NCBI RefSeq assembly: GCF_007830235.1 | Contig: NZ_VLKI01000012.1 | Coordinates: 1 to 33,771, forward strand | Length of the DNA stretch: 33,771 nucleotides | Source of the DNA: Cytobacillus oceanisediminis | GTDB lineage: Bacteria > Bacillota > Bacilli > Bacillales > Cytobacillaceae | Direction of reading: 5' to 3' | Shown here: positions 8,263-16,640 of the stretch, one piece after another | Position numbering within the stretch: position 1 is the stretch's first letter | Layout: every line of letters starts with the position of its first letter | Program-made: the position numbers and the translations under genes | Notes under the pieces: generated by a model | Database searches by the model: none | Seen by the model: the letters and a program-made list of their open reading frames with translations, nothing else | Told to the model about the DNA's origin: nothing

Positions 8263-8603
8263 TATACCTTCTTCACAAACTCGGACTTCAGCTTCATCGC
8301 ACCAAAGCCATCAATTTTACAATCAATATCATGGTCGCCATCAACCAGGCGGATATTTTTCACTTTAGTCCCTATTTTAATAACAGAAGAAGATCCTTTC
8401 ACTTTAAGATCCTTAATGACCGTTACCGTATCTCCGTCATTCAGCACATTGCCATTTGAATCCTTAATTACCTTTTCGTCCTCACGACTTTCAGCTTCTG
8501 ACTCCGCTGTCCACTCATGCGCACACTCCGGACATACAAACAGCGTTCCATCCTCATACGTATACTCCGAGCTGCACTTCGGGCAATTTGGCAAATTAGA
8601 CAT
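8262..8603 (-). CDS. PhnA/YjdM-family zinc-ribbon protein
   Basis: A 113-aa protein. The N-terminal zinc ribbon has CPKC and CPEC (about residues 7-10 and 26-29). The C-terminal PhnA domain holds [40 protein letters not shown] split over two strands, and the terminal [10 protein letters not shown]. The family was first named for alkylphosphonate use, but it is widespread in genomes without phosphonate genes and its true role is unclear. The ATG at 8603 is chosen because GGAGG lies 8 nt upstream; a longer in-frame GTG at 8618 overlaps that site. Confidence 0.9.
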   Translation of the reverse strand: MSNLPNCPKCSSEYTYEDGTLFVCPECAHEWTAESEAESREDEKVIKDSNGNVLNDGDTVTVIKDLKVKGSSSVIKIGTKVKNIRLVDGDHDIDCKIDGFGAMKLKSEFVKKV

Positions 8604-8679
8604 TCCCTTTTCCTCCACACTCGATATAGTTTCACCCTATTATAAATAAAATGAGGGGTTTTTGTAAGGTAGACTATTT

Positions 8680-8695
8680 AATCAAACATTTGATT
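8680..8695. promoter_or_regulatory. 16-nt near-palindrome AATCAAACATTTGATT
   Basis: An inverted repeat with one central mismatch, between the phnA-like gene and the Nudix gene. The same sequence with a perfect centre occurs at 31853. It could be an operator for a dimeric regulator; the regulator is not identifiable here. Confidence 0.4.
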
Positions 8696-8790
8696 GAAGT
8701 CTGAAAAAGGCTGCTGCCAAGCCCATTTTTAGCTTTCTCCTAAAAGTGATATGATGGAATTCATATACACTGTAATGAGGAGGACCGCCT

Positions 8791-9186
8791 TTGAAAAAAC
8801 ATCTCAAAGTAGTAGCAGCTATTATTGAAAATGATCAAAATGAAATCCTCTGTGCACTAAGATCCCCGCAAATGCCACAAGCTAATATGTGGGAGTTCCC
8901 AGGCGGGAAAGTAGAACAAGATGAGGATTTGTTCTCTGCTTTAAAAAGAGAAATTGACGAGGAATTGGGCTGTAAGATTGAAATAGCCGGTCTGTTCAAT
9001 GACAATATCCATGAATATGAAACCTTCATTATCAACCTAATCTCCATCAAATGCAGGATTGTTGAAGGCACTCCAGCTCCGAGTGAGCACTCTAAGCTGA
9101 TCTGGCTTAAGCGGGAAAATCTTAGCTCGTTGAAATGGGCACCTGCGGATATACCAGCTGTTAAACAGGTGATGGCTGAAAAATAG
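8791..9186 (+). CDS. Nudix hydrolase, MutT-like nucleotide pyrophosphatase
   Basis: A 131-aa protein with a complete Nudix box: Gly39, Glu45 and REIDEELG at 53-60 (pattern GX5EX7REUXEEXGU). The upstream strand VVAAIIENDQNEILCALRS and the motif MWEFPGGK are those of MutT-type enzymes that hydrolyse 8-oxo-dGTP or other (d)NTPs to the monophosphate. The exact substrate is not determinable. TTG start with GAGGAGG 8 nt upstream. Single gene followed by a hairpin terminator. Confidence 0.92.
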   Translation: MKKHLKVVAAIIENDQNEILCALRSPQMPQANMWEFPGGKVEQDEDLFSALKREIDEELGCKIEIAGLFNDNIHEYETFIINLISIKCRIVEGTPAPSEHSKLIWLKRENLSSLKWAPADIPAVKQVMAEK

Positions 9187-9225
9187 GTTTCCCAAAGAGT
9201 CTTATTTGGGAACACCTATTTCTTT
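9182..9225 (+). terminator. terminator of the Nudix gene
   Basis: Long stem: AATAGGT plus TTCCCAAA (9182-9196) pairs with TTTGGGAA plus ACCTATT (9205-9220) with one bulged base, followed by TCTTT. Confidence 0.7.
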
Positions 9226-9543
9226 AAGGACATATCCAAGTAATTATCCCCCTCAATTGGCGAATTTAATTTAATTTAATTATTTTCTCTCTACATTCTT
9301 TAAAATGAAGGCTTTTCTGTTTGCAGCTTCATTCAATTTGTAATAGGTTATTAGAATAAGGCAACGATGGTGGTTACTGAATCCTTATAAAAAAAGTAGT
9401 TACTGCTGAGAAAATCTCCTTCCATCTTTAATTTACCCCGTTTAATAACCTTTTTCCGCTAAATATTCTAGAGTTTCGTCTATTCAAATAAATATAGAGT
9501 GCATACTATGTTTATAGAAATAGGTATTTAGGAGAGATTAATA
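9226..9543. other. AT-rich intergenic region, no gene seen
   Basis: About 320 bp ahead of the first glycosyltransferase. It contains a short TTTAA tandem near 9265 and stop codons in all frames. The promoter of the downstream gene is probably within the last 100 bp, but no clear hexamer pair was found. Confidence 0.5.
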
Positions 9544-10239
9544 ATGCTTGAGCAAGTTTCCATCCTTATTCCCTATAAACCAGGTCATAGCCAAAGAGAT
9601 TTAAATTTTGAGTGGATTATAAACTTTTATCAATCAGCGATGCCTGAAGCAGAACTTTGCATTGGTATATGTAACGATAAGGAATTCAATAAATCCAAAG
9701 CTGTTAATTTAGCTGCTCAACAAGCGACACGTAATATATTTGTAATTGCTGATGGGGATATCGTGTACGATCCTTCTATTATAGTAGAAGCTGTCGAATT
9801 ACTAAAAGAGAACGCCTGGGTTGTTCCATTTAGTAAAGTGATAAATATTTCCAGAATGGACACCAATAAAATATTAAGAAGAAAACCAAACTGGCCGCTT
9901 AGAGTTAAAGTAAAGGCTTATCAGGTTGAGAAATATTATAAGAATTTCGCAGGAAAATTAAATGTGATCACTCGGGAAAAATTTTTAACTGCAGGCGGAT
10001 TCGATGAAAGGTTTTATGGATGGGGTGGGGAGGACGATGCATTTTGTTATGCTGTCAATACTTTGTGTGGACCGTTTAAAAGAATCAATGGCAGAAAGGT
10101 TTACCATTTGTGGCATCCACATATTGTCTGGAAAAATTCCCTTAATAAAGAGAAAAATCTAAGATTGCTTAATTTATATAAGAAAGCAAACGGCAACAAA
10201 GATCAAATAATGGATCTTATTTTTTCGCGAGAATCATAA
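9544..10239 (+). CDS. glycosyltransferase, GT2/galactosyltransferase C-domain type
   Basis: A 231-aa GT-A fold enzyme. The DxD-like metal and nucleotide-sugar site is DGD at 70-72. A C-terminal galactosyltransferase-type motif GWGGEDD is at 159-165, and HLWHPH is at 188-193. This combination is seen in enzymes that add hexose or hexosamine to polysaccharides and chondroitin-like chains. No membrane segment is visible, so it acts in the cytosol. Start ATG follows TAGGAGAG. Codon use is AT-rich compared with the flanking blocks, as for the next gene, hinting at transfer. No flippase, polymerase or acceptor-modifying gene is nearby, so the polymer made is unknown. Confidence 0.85.
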   Translation: MLEQVSILIPYKPGHSQRDLNFEWIINFYQSAMPEAELCIGICNDKEFNKSKAVNLAAQQATRNIFVIADGDIVYDPSIIVEAVELLKENAWVVPFSKVINISRMDTNKILRRKPNWPLRVKVKAYQVEKYYKNFAGKLNVITREKFLTAGGFDERFYGWGGEDDAFCYAVNTLCGPFKRINGRKVYHLWHPHIVWKNSLNKEKNLRLLNLYKKANGNKDQIMDLIFSRES

Positions 10240-10428
10240 AAATAAAAAATCCAGTAAGAAGACGATAACATTTATGTGTATTCTCTTGTCTAAAGAAGCT
10301 AGTTTTACTGTTTCCCATTTAGTCGAGAAGCTTCTTATGAAAAATGATAAGGTAATTGAATAAAGTTTGAAAAAACTTTTTTTATTTAAACTTGTTTCCT
10401 TTTATTTAATCCAAAGGGGGGAATAAAT

Positions 10429-11443
10429 TTGTTTATCTCTGTTGTGATGTCTGTTTACAATACAGAACAATATGTAAAACAAGCCGTAGATAGCATTCTT
10501 TATCAAACCTACAAAAACTTTGAATTTGTCATTATTAACGATGGTTCCACAGATAACACCAGGAACATATTAGAGGATATTGAAGATAATCGGGTGAAAA
10601 TTATTCATTTGAAAAAAAATCATGGAGTTGCTTACGCTCGTAATCTTGGGATTCAAGAAGCGAAAGGTGATTGGATCGCCGTACAGGATGCTGATGATAT
10701 AAGCATGCCTTCGAGACTAGAGAAGCAAGCTAAATTTATAGAATCTAATCCTCATGTCATTGCTGTAGGCAGCAAGATTGAATGTATATCTGGTAAACCA
10801 GCTGTATCAAGAAAAATATTAAATGGTATTGCCGCCTTCCATAATTCCCTTCTGACTAAAGATGATCTTCTTAAAGAACGGTTTAGGTCCTTGTCCTCTG
10901 TCTCACGGTAGTTGTATTTTTTCAAAAAAAGCCTTTGAAACCGCCGGAAAATATGATTCTAATTATCGGTTAATTCAAGATTATGATCTTTGGCAGCGCA
11001 TGTTTAGCATTGGTTCAATCGAAATGGTACCTGAAATCCTCTATCTATATAGAGTCCATCAGAACTCGTTAACAAATAATAGTAGAAGTGCCTTTTGTAT
11101 TGAAATGAATCAAATATCTATAAAGTATATTTGCGAAATTTGTTTTGGCCATAAAGTAAAAAAACCAGTGTTTATAGTATTTGGCCCTAAGCAGCATTGC
11201 AAAATTTTTAAAGATCATGTTGTACAATACGGAAGTTATAAAATACATCAATACGTGTTCTTTAAACATTATAAAGACAACTTGGATTCATCTTACCGCA
11301 AGTTTAAGAAGGGAGCTGTTGACGGAATTATTATACTGGATCCGCATAAAGGGAATGAATGCAAAAAAATATTGTCATATTTCGAATCAAAAGAGATGAA
11401 TTATAATCAAAACTTGTTTAGCCTTTATAATATCCTCGAATAA
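10429..11443 (+). pseudogene. GT2 family glycosyltransferase, +1 frameshift
   Basis: A TTG start follows AAAGGGGGG. The first part encodes a GT2 domain (VVMSVYNTEQYVKQAVDSIL), with the NDGS motif at 37-40 and the DADD metal site at 87-90. The frame closes at 10911 after a nonsensical tail. The next frame continues the domain from about 10875: DDLLK joins to NGLGPCPLSHGSCIFSKKAF, then the family-typical DYDLWQRM. One extra A in CTTAAAGAAC explains the break. The C-terminal ~110 residues (VFGPKQHCKIFKDHV to the end at 11443) are an extra domain I do not recognise. The gene is broken, or the A-tract is a sequencing error or switch. It lies 189 bp after the other glycosyltransferase. Confidence 0.8.
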
Positions 11444-11778
11444 TCAAACAACACGGCATTGCTACTTTATCTTTAAAATAGGAACCCTAGCATTAATTCC
11501 ATAATAGTTTGGGACATAACAAAGGGATCCTTGAAAGATTGTTGTGTGAATATACGTGATTCCCCCACCTCGAATTTGCCTAAATGATCTGCCCTAGTAA
11601 TCTCTTATCTTTTCCCATTCTTTCCTATTATAGTCACCATGTTATTCTCTTTTCTTTTTCCCGAAAACCTACTGCTACCGGAAGTAAAAGTGCCTGTCCC
11701 CACATACTTTGTCTACCTTTTGGAATCAGTCCACAGGCACTTTTGTGAAACAAACATTCTATTTACCGCGCGGTTCGT
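11444..11778. other. intergenic region with a hairpin repeat
   Basis: About 335 bp between the broken glycosyltransferase and the convergent Crp/Fnr-type gene. The left 240 bp show no ORF or motif. The right part contains the repeat element listed separately, which may end transcription of one or both flanking genes. Confidence 0.5.
11686..11744. repeat. TGCCTGTCCCCACAT hairpin repeat, copy 1
   Basis: Perfect 12-bp arms AAAAGTGCCTGT (11686-11697) and ACAGGCACTTTT (11733-11744) enclose 35 nt that include CCCACATACTTT. The left arm plus CCCCACAT recurs at 14662, so this is a dispersed element and not just a terminator. Confidence 0.75.
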
Positions 11779-12450
11779 TTATTTATTCATCAGCTTCCCG
11801 GCAAGTTCATTTAATGCACTGTGCTTTTGAATGCGATAATGCCGTCCTTCCTTTTGCAAATACCCCTTATCGCAAAATTGCGTCAGCACATACAATAAGT
11901 GGCGATAGGAGACGCCTAAAAAATCACAAACAGTTACATGTTTTTCCTTATAAACCTCGCCATCAGCTGTTTGCAAAATAAAATCCGCAAGCCGGTTTTC
12001 AAGCGGGAAGGCAAGACTTTGGGAATACTTTGCGGCCATTTGTGTTGCTTTTAGGCTTAAAAACTTGGTTAGTTCACGCAGAAATTTTGCATCATCCAGC
12101 ATTTGTTTGCGGCAGCGATGAAAAGGAATCGCAAAACAAATCGTCTTTGTGGAGGTTTGGATTCCTTTTGTATAGTAAATTTGATTTAACAATTCCATTT
12201 CTCCTATATAATCATTCGCATTAATAAAATTAATTAAGGAAACCTTTCCATTTTGATGTGTTACATAAATTTTGGCTTTGCCTTCAATGACATAAAATAA
12301 AAAATCCGGCCGCATGCCTTCTTGAATAATCCATTCATTGCGTTTATATTCACGCACCTCTATAAACTCTTCAATCGCAAAAGAGAATAAATGCCCAATC
12401 GAAAATTCCTCTATATAGCGTTGCCTTTTCTCGTTTTTATAAATTTCCAT
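11779..12450 (-). CDS. Crp/Fnr-family transcriptional regulator (YeiL-like)
   Basis: A 223-aa regulator from the preferred start. The N-terminal cyclic-nucleotide-binding-type beta barrel (REYKRNEWIIQEGMRPDFLFYVIEGKAKIYV split over residues 32-62) lacks the Arg-Ser pair that contacts cAMP in Crp. The dimerisation helix is LRELTKFLSLKATQMAAKY. The C-terminal helix-turn-helix is VCDFLGVSYRHLLYVLTQFC, with a short wing (LQKEGRHYRIQ). No N-terminal Fe-S Cys cluster like Fnr is present. ATG at 12450 has GAGGCGG 6-7 nt upstream; a start at 12483 would lie within the palindrome. It is divergent from an MFS transporter and probably controls it. Confidence 0.83.
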   Translation of the reverse strand: MEIYKNEKRQRYIEEFSIGHLFSFAIEEFIEVREYKRNEWIIQEGMRPDFLFYVIEGKAKIYVTHQNGKVSLINFINANDYIGEMELLNQIYYTKGIQTSTKTICFAIPFHRCRKQMLDDAKFLRELTKFLSLKATQMAAKYSQSLAFPLENRLADFILQTADGEVYKEKHVTVCDFLGVSYRHLLYVLTQFCDKGYLQKEGRHYRIQKHSALNELAGKLMNK

Positions 12451-12462
12451 AGCTCGCCGCCT

Positions 12463-12490
12463 CAATAATATGAGATATCTCATATTATTG
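12463..12490. promoter_or_regulatory. 28-nt perfect palindrome, likely operator
   Basis: The left half CAATAATATGAGAT is followed immediately by its exact reverse complement ATCTCATATTATTG, with no spacer. It sits 12 bp before the regulator start and 43 bp before the MFS start, in the shared divergent control region. The Crp/Fnr-type protein encoded next to it is the obvious candidate ligand. Confidence 0.75.
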
Positions 12491-12533
12491 TATGTATCTC
12501 CATGGTATTATGCAAACATTAGGAGGATACAGA

Positions 12534-13739
12534 ATGAACACACAACGCTGGATGAGCACACAGTTTTTTAGTTTCTTTATGACATGGGGTATTTTTTTGC
12601 CCTATTGGACAGGTTGGATCATTTATGCAAAAGGATTTACAGTTACTGAAGCCAGTTTGATTATGAGTTTAGGGTTAGTTGCACGCGGCCTTTCTACATT
12701 ATTTGCCTTTCCTTATTTATCGGGTAAATTCAGCAGTAAAACCCTATTAAATGGGATGGCAATCGGCACGGTGATTTCTCTTCTAAGTTGTATTCCCGCG
12801 GACTCCTTTGCAAGCTTACTTGCGGCAACGTTATTTTTGCACTTTTTTTACCCATCGTTGATGCCTGCATTGGATAGCGCTGCTGGCGTACTTGTACAGA
12901 GTAAGCAATTGAGACATTACGGGAAGAGCCGTTCCTGGGGGTCCATCGGGTTTGTTGTGAGCGGCTTAATCTTAACTATTTTTACAGGGGCTCTTGGTGA
13001 TGAAGTGATTTTATGGGCATTATTACTCGGCGCATTGGTATTCATGTCTCTTTGCCTTATGCCCGCACCTGATGCATTATCTGAAAAACCAAAAGTGGAT
13101 CATACAAAAAAAGGCGGCATGCTGAAATTATTTCGTATCAAACACTTTGGGTTGGTGCTCATCATAGTCATTCTGCTGCAAGCGGCACACGCTTCTTACT
13201 ACAACTATGGCTATTTATTTTTACAAGAAATTCACGCACCCAAATATTTAATTGGCGTGATTATTAACATAGCCGTGATAGCAGAAATCTTTTTCTTTGC
13301 CATCGCCGATCGAACCTTTCAAAAATTTTCAGTTGGCTCTTTACTGGCACTAGCAGCACTTGGTTCAACTGTGCGTTGGATATTAGTATTTGCCTTTCCA
13401 AACGTCATTGTGTTTTCCATTGCACAAACATTGCATGCATTCTCATTTGCGCTGGGGCATTATGCCTTTATGAAATTCTTATTCAAAAATATTCCACATG
13501 CTCAGGTTCCAAACGCACAAGGAATATACTCAGCGCTGGCACTTAGCTGGAGCACAGCGGTGTTCACCATTTTCGGCGGCTACTTATACGAAATTGAGCC
13601 GCGATACGCATTTATCGGGATGATTATTTGTACCATTCCATCGATGCTTCTTGCCCTTATTTATCGGCAAATAGACCATAAAGTGGTTGAACCAACGAAA
13701 ATATTCGATCAAAAGCTAAATAGTAAAATAAGCGTGTGA
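12534..13739 (+). CDS. MFS transporter, HcaT/3-phenylpropionate-permease type
   Basis: A 401-aa protein with 12 membrane segments. It is similar along its length to the E. coli HcaT group: the N-terminus FMTWGIFLPYWTGWI, then LVARGLSTL, and the mid-region LLQAAHASYYNYGYLF match the conserved HcaT pattern. The substrate in Bacillaceae is unknown; aromatic acids or nucleoside-like solutes are possible. ATG at 12534 is chosen because AGGAGG lies 7 nt upstream; an in-frame ATG at 12492 has none. It is divergent from the Crp/Fnr-family gene, and its stop codon lies inside the terminator stem. Confidence 0.85.
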   Translation: MNTQRWMSTQFFSFFMTWGIFLPYWTGWIIYAKGFTVTEASLIMSLGLVARGLSTLFAFPYLSGKFSSKTLLNGMAIGTVISLLSCIPADSFASLLAATLFLHFFYPSLMPALDSAAGVLVQSKQLRHYGKSRSWGSIGFVVSGLILTIFTGALGDEVILWALLLGALVFMSLCLMPAPDALSEKPKVDHTKKGGMLKLFRIKHFGLVLIIVILLQAAHASYYNYGYLFLQEIHAPKYLIGVIINIAVIAEIFFFAIADRTFQKFSVGSLLALAALGSTVRWILVFAFPNVIVFSIAQTLHAFSFALGHYAFMKFLFKNIPHAQVPNAQGIYSALALSWSTAVFTIFGGYLYEIEPRYAFIGMIICTIPSMLLALIYRQIDHKVVEPTKIFDQKLNSKISV

Positions 13740-13766
13740 CTATAAATGGTTACACGCTTTTTTCAT
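13730..13766 (+). terminator. terminator of the HcaT-like gene
   Basis: Arms AAGCGTGT (13730-13737) and ACACGCTT (13752-13759), then a T-tract. The stem begins just before the stop codon. Confidence 0.85.
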
Positions 13767-14054
13767 TTTTATTAATCTCGTTACTTATGGTACGTTCCCC
13801 GTAATGTAGGTAAACACAAATTTCTATTTGACCATAAAGTATATATCAGCATTTAATAGAAACCCCAAGCTTAAATCGTATATAAAGAATGAGATAAAAC
13901 CCTCTAAATGGTAGCCAACCGCAAACATTATTCCTAATTGGAATGTTATTCTGCTTAACCAAGTCGGTGTGCAATTTCTTTTATCGGATAAATCGAATAA
14001 ATATATGAACCGAGAGTAACACTACGCATAAAACTAATGTGGGGTATTAATGAC
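13767..14054. other. intergenic region, nothing recognised
   Basis: About 290 bp, AT-rich, with no ORF, hairpin or clear promoter pair that I can support. Confidence 0.4.
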
Positions 14055-14537
14055 ATGAAACAGATTATTCTCTGGTCACTCTTGATATTGCCTTGGGCGT
14101 CCTTGTTTTTTTTGAAAATGGATACTATACGCAGGTACATGCCGGTCGCTCTATTTATGACCGTTATTCATACCTTGGCATATCAAGCAGCTTACCATTA
14201 CGGATGGTGGAAAGAGACAGGTTCCAGTCTGTTCGGGTGGGATAAAGTCGTCCCGGTTCCTTGGGTGTATGGAGCATATTTAGTTATAGTTATCTGGGTA
14301 TTCCGCTTTACTTTCGGGAAATTTTGGATGTATTTGACCGTCAATATACTTTTGGATGGGTTATTTATGTACATCGTTTACCCGGTATGGCAACAGATGG
14401 GGCTTGTTTCGAGTAAATCGACTTTGCCTACAATAGCTATTGTTGCTATGATGGTCGGTTTTGCGCTTAGCATCTATCTGTATCAACTGTGGCAGGACGA
14501 AGTGTTCAAACAACCTGAAAGCGAAACTCATAAATGA
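14055..14537 (+). CDS. small integral membrane protein, unknown function
   Basis: A 160-aa protein with five probable membrane helices (about residues 2-18, 28-46, 66-86, 92-110 and 124-143) and a short charged C-terminus. It has Trp/Tyr-rich loops (YHYGWWKETG, GWDKVVPVPWVYG). The pattern resembles small Bacillus membrane proteins of the CBO0543 type, but I am not sure of that assignment. The ATG at 14055 is taken over the ATG at 14037 because TGGGG lies upstream of it; both are weakly supported. It stands alone. Confidence 0.65.
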   Translation: MKQIILWSLLILPWASLFFLKMDTIRRYMPVALFMTVIHTLAYQAAYHYGWWKETGSSLFGWDKVVPVPWVYGAYLVIVIWVFRFTFGKFWMYLTVNILLDGLFMYIVYPVWQQMGLVSSKSTLPTIAIVAMMVGFALSIYLYQLWQDEVFKQPESETHK

Positions 14538-14909
14538 CCAAGAACTGACTTAGCATCCCCTTCACCGAATCATAAGTAATATGCTTTCACAACACATTCT
14601 ATTAGCCCGCGTCACCAAATATAAAGGCTTTCCCCCTACAGCTTCCTATCGTACACAAAAATGCCTGTCCCCACATCCTTTAAAGCATGTGAAGACAGGC
14701 ACTTCAATTTCAGCACCAACAGGACCATCTATCTCCATAAATAGACCGCACTTCCTTAAAACTGTAAGTCTGAGAATAATTAAACTATCTTAGATACCTC
14801 ATATCAATCATACAATTATTTGAAATAATACGTATCACCCTCCTGATTTTTGGTAAGGATAATAGTATATAATTTTTTCAGTTTCTAAGATGCTCAGGGG
14901 GAATAAACA
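14538..14909. other. intergenic region with hairpin repeat
   Basis: About 370 bp. It contains repeat copy 2 (14662-14701) and otherwise only short ORFs without ribosome binding sites. The DUF421 gene's promoter should be in the last 100 bp but was not resolved. Confidence 0.45.
14656..14710. repeat. TGCCTGTCCCCACAT hairpin repeat, copy 2
   Basis: Outer arms TGCCTGTC (14662-14669) and GACAGGCA (14694-14701); inner arms CACAT and ATGTG. The left side TGCCTGTCCCCACAT is identical to copy 1 at 11691, while the loops differ. Confidence 0.75.
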
Positions 14910-15584
14910 GTGGAAATAATTCAAATGTCTACAAAATTAGCTGTAGGTTTCTTTTTGCTATTTTTTTTAATCAGAATAATAGGAAAGAAATTAATAGGAC
15001 AATTTACTCCATTTCATTTTATTTCAGCAATTGTTCTTAGCGAATTGTTGGGAAACGCTGTTTATCAAAATAATGTACCCCTTATCCATATTATTTTTAC
15101 TATTGTTATATGGGGAGGTTTGCTATTTTTGGTTGAATACCTAGCTCAAAAATCCCTATTACTAAGAGAAATATTTGAAGGCAAACCTTCAATGGTTATA
15201 AGGAATGGCCAGATTGATTTTGAACAATTGAAAAAGAGCCGAATGAACATTAATCAACTGCAAAGTCTTCTGCGCCAGAGCGAGACTTTCTCGGTTCGTG
15301 AAGTTGCATTTGCCTTTATCGAATCAAACGGTTCCATAAGCATATTAAAAAAATCACCCTATCAAAAAACGACCTTGCAAGACTTTAATATGCCCCCTCA
15401 ACATGTATACCTTCCCATAACGCTTATTAGTGACGGAAAGATCATTAATGAGAATTTAGAAGAAATAAACAAAGATAACATATGGCTAAATAATCAGTTG
15501 TTAGCCCAAGGTATCCATAAAATTGAAGACGTCTTTTTGGCTGAATGGCTGGAAAATGATAAATTATTGGTTATAACATACTGA
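14910..15584 (+). CDS. DUF421 membrane protein (YetF/YcaP family)
   Basis: A 224-aa protein. Three N-terminal membrane helices include the conserved RIIGKKLIGQFTPFHFISAI and ELLGNAVYQNN. The cytoplasmic DUF421/YetF domain follows: the family core GKPSMVIRNGQIDFEQLKKS, then LLRQSETFSVREVAFAFIES with the strand GSISILKKS. Members are common and multicopy in spore-formers; some relatives are sporulation-expressed, but the molecular role is unknown. GTG start with AGGGGGAA 6 nt upstream. No operon partner. Confidence 0.87.
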   Translation: MEIIQMSTKLAVGFFLLFFLIRIIGKKLIGQFTPFHFISAIVLSELLGNAVYQNNVPLIHIIFTIVIWGGLLFLVEYLAQKSLLLREIFEGKPSMVIRNGQIDFEQLKKSRMNINQLQSLLRQSETFSVREVAFAFIESNGSISILKKSPYQKTTLQDFNMPPQHVYLPITLISDGKIINENLEEINKDNIWLNNQLLAQGIHKIEDVFLAEWLENDKLLVITY

Positions 15585-15882
15585 AGAATCATACAGAAAT
15601 AATAGTGTTAATTAGAAAGGTCTTACTTTTTCAAGTGAATATAACACTTTTTGCTTAACCACAACGGTACGTACAAAAGAAAACTTCATCCGTCTGCCTT
15701 CAAATAAACTTGCTGGCTATTTTTCGGTGTCTTTCTTATATAGCTCTGGTAATGATAATAACCGTTAAAAAACCTTATAGTAAAAAAGTCTTCGCTAAAA
15801 AATAGTACTATGAAGGAACAGCTGCTTTTTTTCATATAAATGAGCGAAGAGGACACCGCCCCAGCAGTATCCCTCCACATCT
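15585..15882. other. intergenic region with a weak minus-strand ORF
   Basis: A TTG-initiated ORF (15686-15886, minus) overlaps the stop of the DUF3298 gene and has a plausible C-terminal half (IRFFNGYYHYQSYIRKTPKN) but no good ribosome binding site. It may be a remnant or noise. No terminator with a clear U-tract was seen. Confidence 0.3.
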
Positions 15883-16500
15883 TCAATTCATCGCCATCCT
15901 TCCCAACGGTCCATTCTCATCAATAATATCCTGCAAATCATAAACAGAAATCGGGAACATCGGGAATCCATAAGCATAGGGCGTTATTTCATAGAGCTGA
16001 AAATAGACGACCAGTGCTTTGTCTGCAATATAAAAATCCTGGTCCGGCTTAATAGCAGTAAAATTAACAAGCAGCGGTATGTCACGCTCCTTTATCTGTA
16101 CACCAATCAAGTCTGAAATCCGTTTTACATAGTCGCTTCCCGGTTTAAATAAATCCTTTAGCGCGACCTGCTGACCCTTCTGCAGATCAAATGTCAGGGA
16201 TTTTATGACCGTCATCCCATGTGCAGCATGATAGTGATACACATAGTTGTTCAAAGACAAACTCAGTACATCACGCTGATTATTTTTTATCTCATAATAT
16301 CCATACAAATCTACAACAGTCGTATCCATATTGCCTGTTTGTTCGTTAATGAGCTGCTGGTTTACTCTAACAATCGTGCTGTTGATAAAATGCTGCAGCT
16401 GTTTATTTTGCATCCCGGTCACCCGGGGATAATAAACCACTTTAGTCGGCCCGCTGCTGATCGTCATCGTTTTAATGCCTGCTGGAAAATTAATCGCCAC
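15883..16500 (-). CDS. DUF4163/DUF3298 domain protein (RsiV-like sensor fold)
   Basis: A 205-aa protein. The N-terminal DUF4163 region (about residues 20-110) contains YYPRVTGMQNKQLQHFINST and YHYHAAHGMTVIKSLTFDL. The C-terminal DUF3298 region (about 110-200) has VALKDLFKPGSDYVKRISDL and ADKALVVYFQLYEITPYAYG. This pair of domains forms the extracytoplasmic, lysozyme-binding part of anti-sigma factor RsiV and part of peptidoglycan deacetylase PdaC. Here there is no signal peptide, membrane segment or enzyme domain, so the domain stands alone. GTG start with AAAGGATGG upstream. Confidence 0.8.
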   Translation of the reverse strand: MAINFPAGIKTMTISSGPTKVVYYPRVTGMQNKQLQHFINSTIVRVNQQLINEQTGNMDTTVVDLYGYYEIKNNQRDVLSLSLNNYVYHYHAAHGMTVIKSLTFDLQKGQQVALKDLFKPGSDYVKRISDLIGVQIKERDIPLLVNFTAIKPDQDFYIADKALVVYFQLYEITPYAYGFPMFPISVYDLQDIIDENGPLGRMAMN

Positions 16501-16640
16501 GGCTATCCATCCTTTTTGGGTTTTTACCTATCTTATTCATTTATGTAAAGATGGTAACAAAAAGACTGGGCCTATATTATACAGCCATCTGAATATTTAC
16601 AAATTTTCACACATTTTAACTATACTCTTAAAGCAATTTA

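Noticed and set aside
14581..14793. 70-codon plus-strand ORF
   Set aside because: It runs through a hairpin repeat and has no ribosome binding site.
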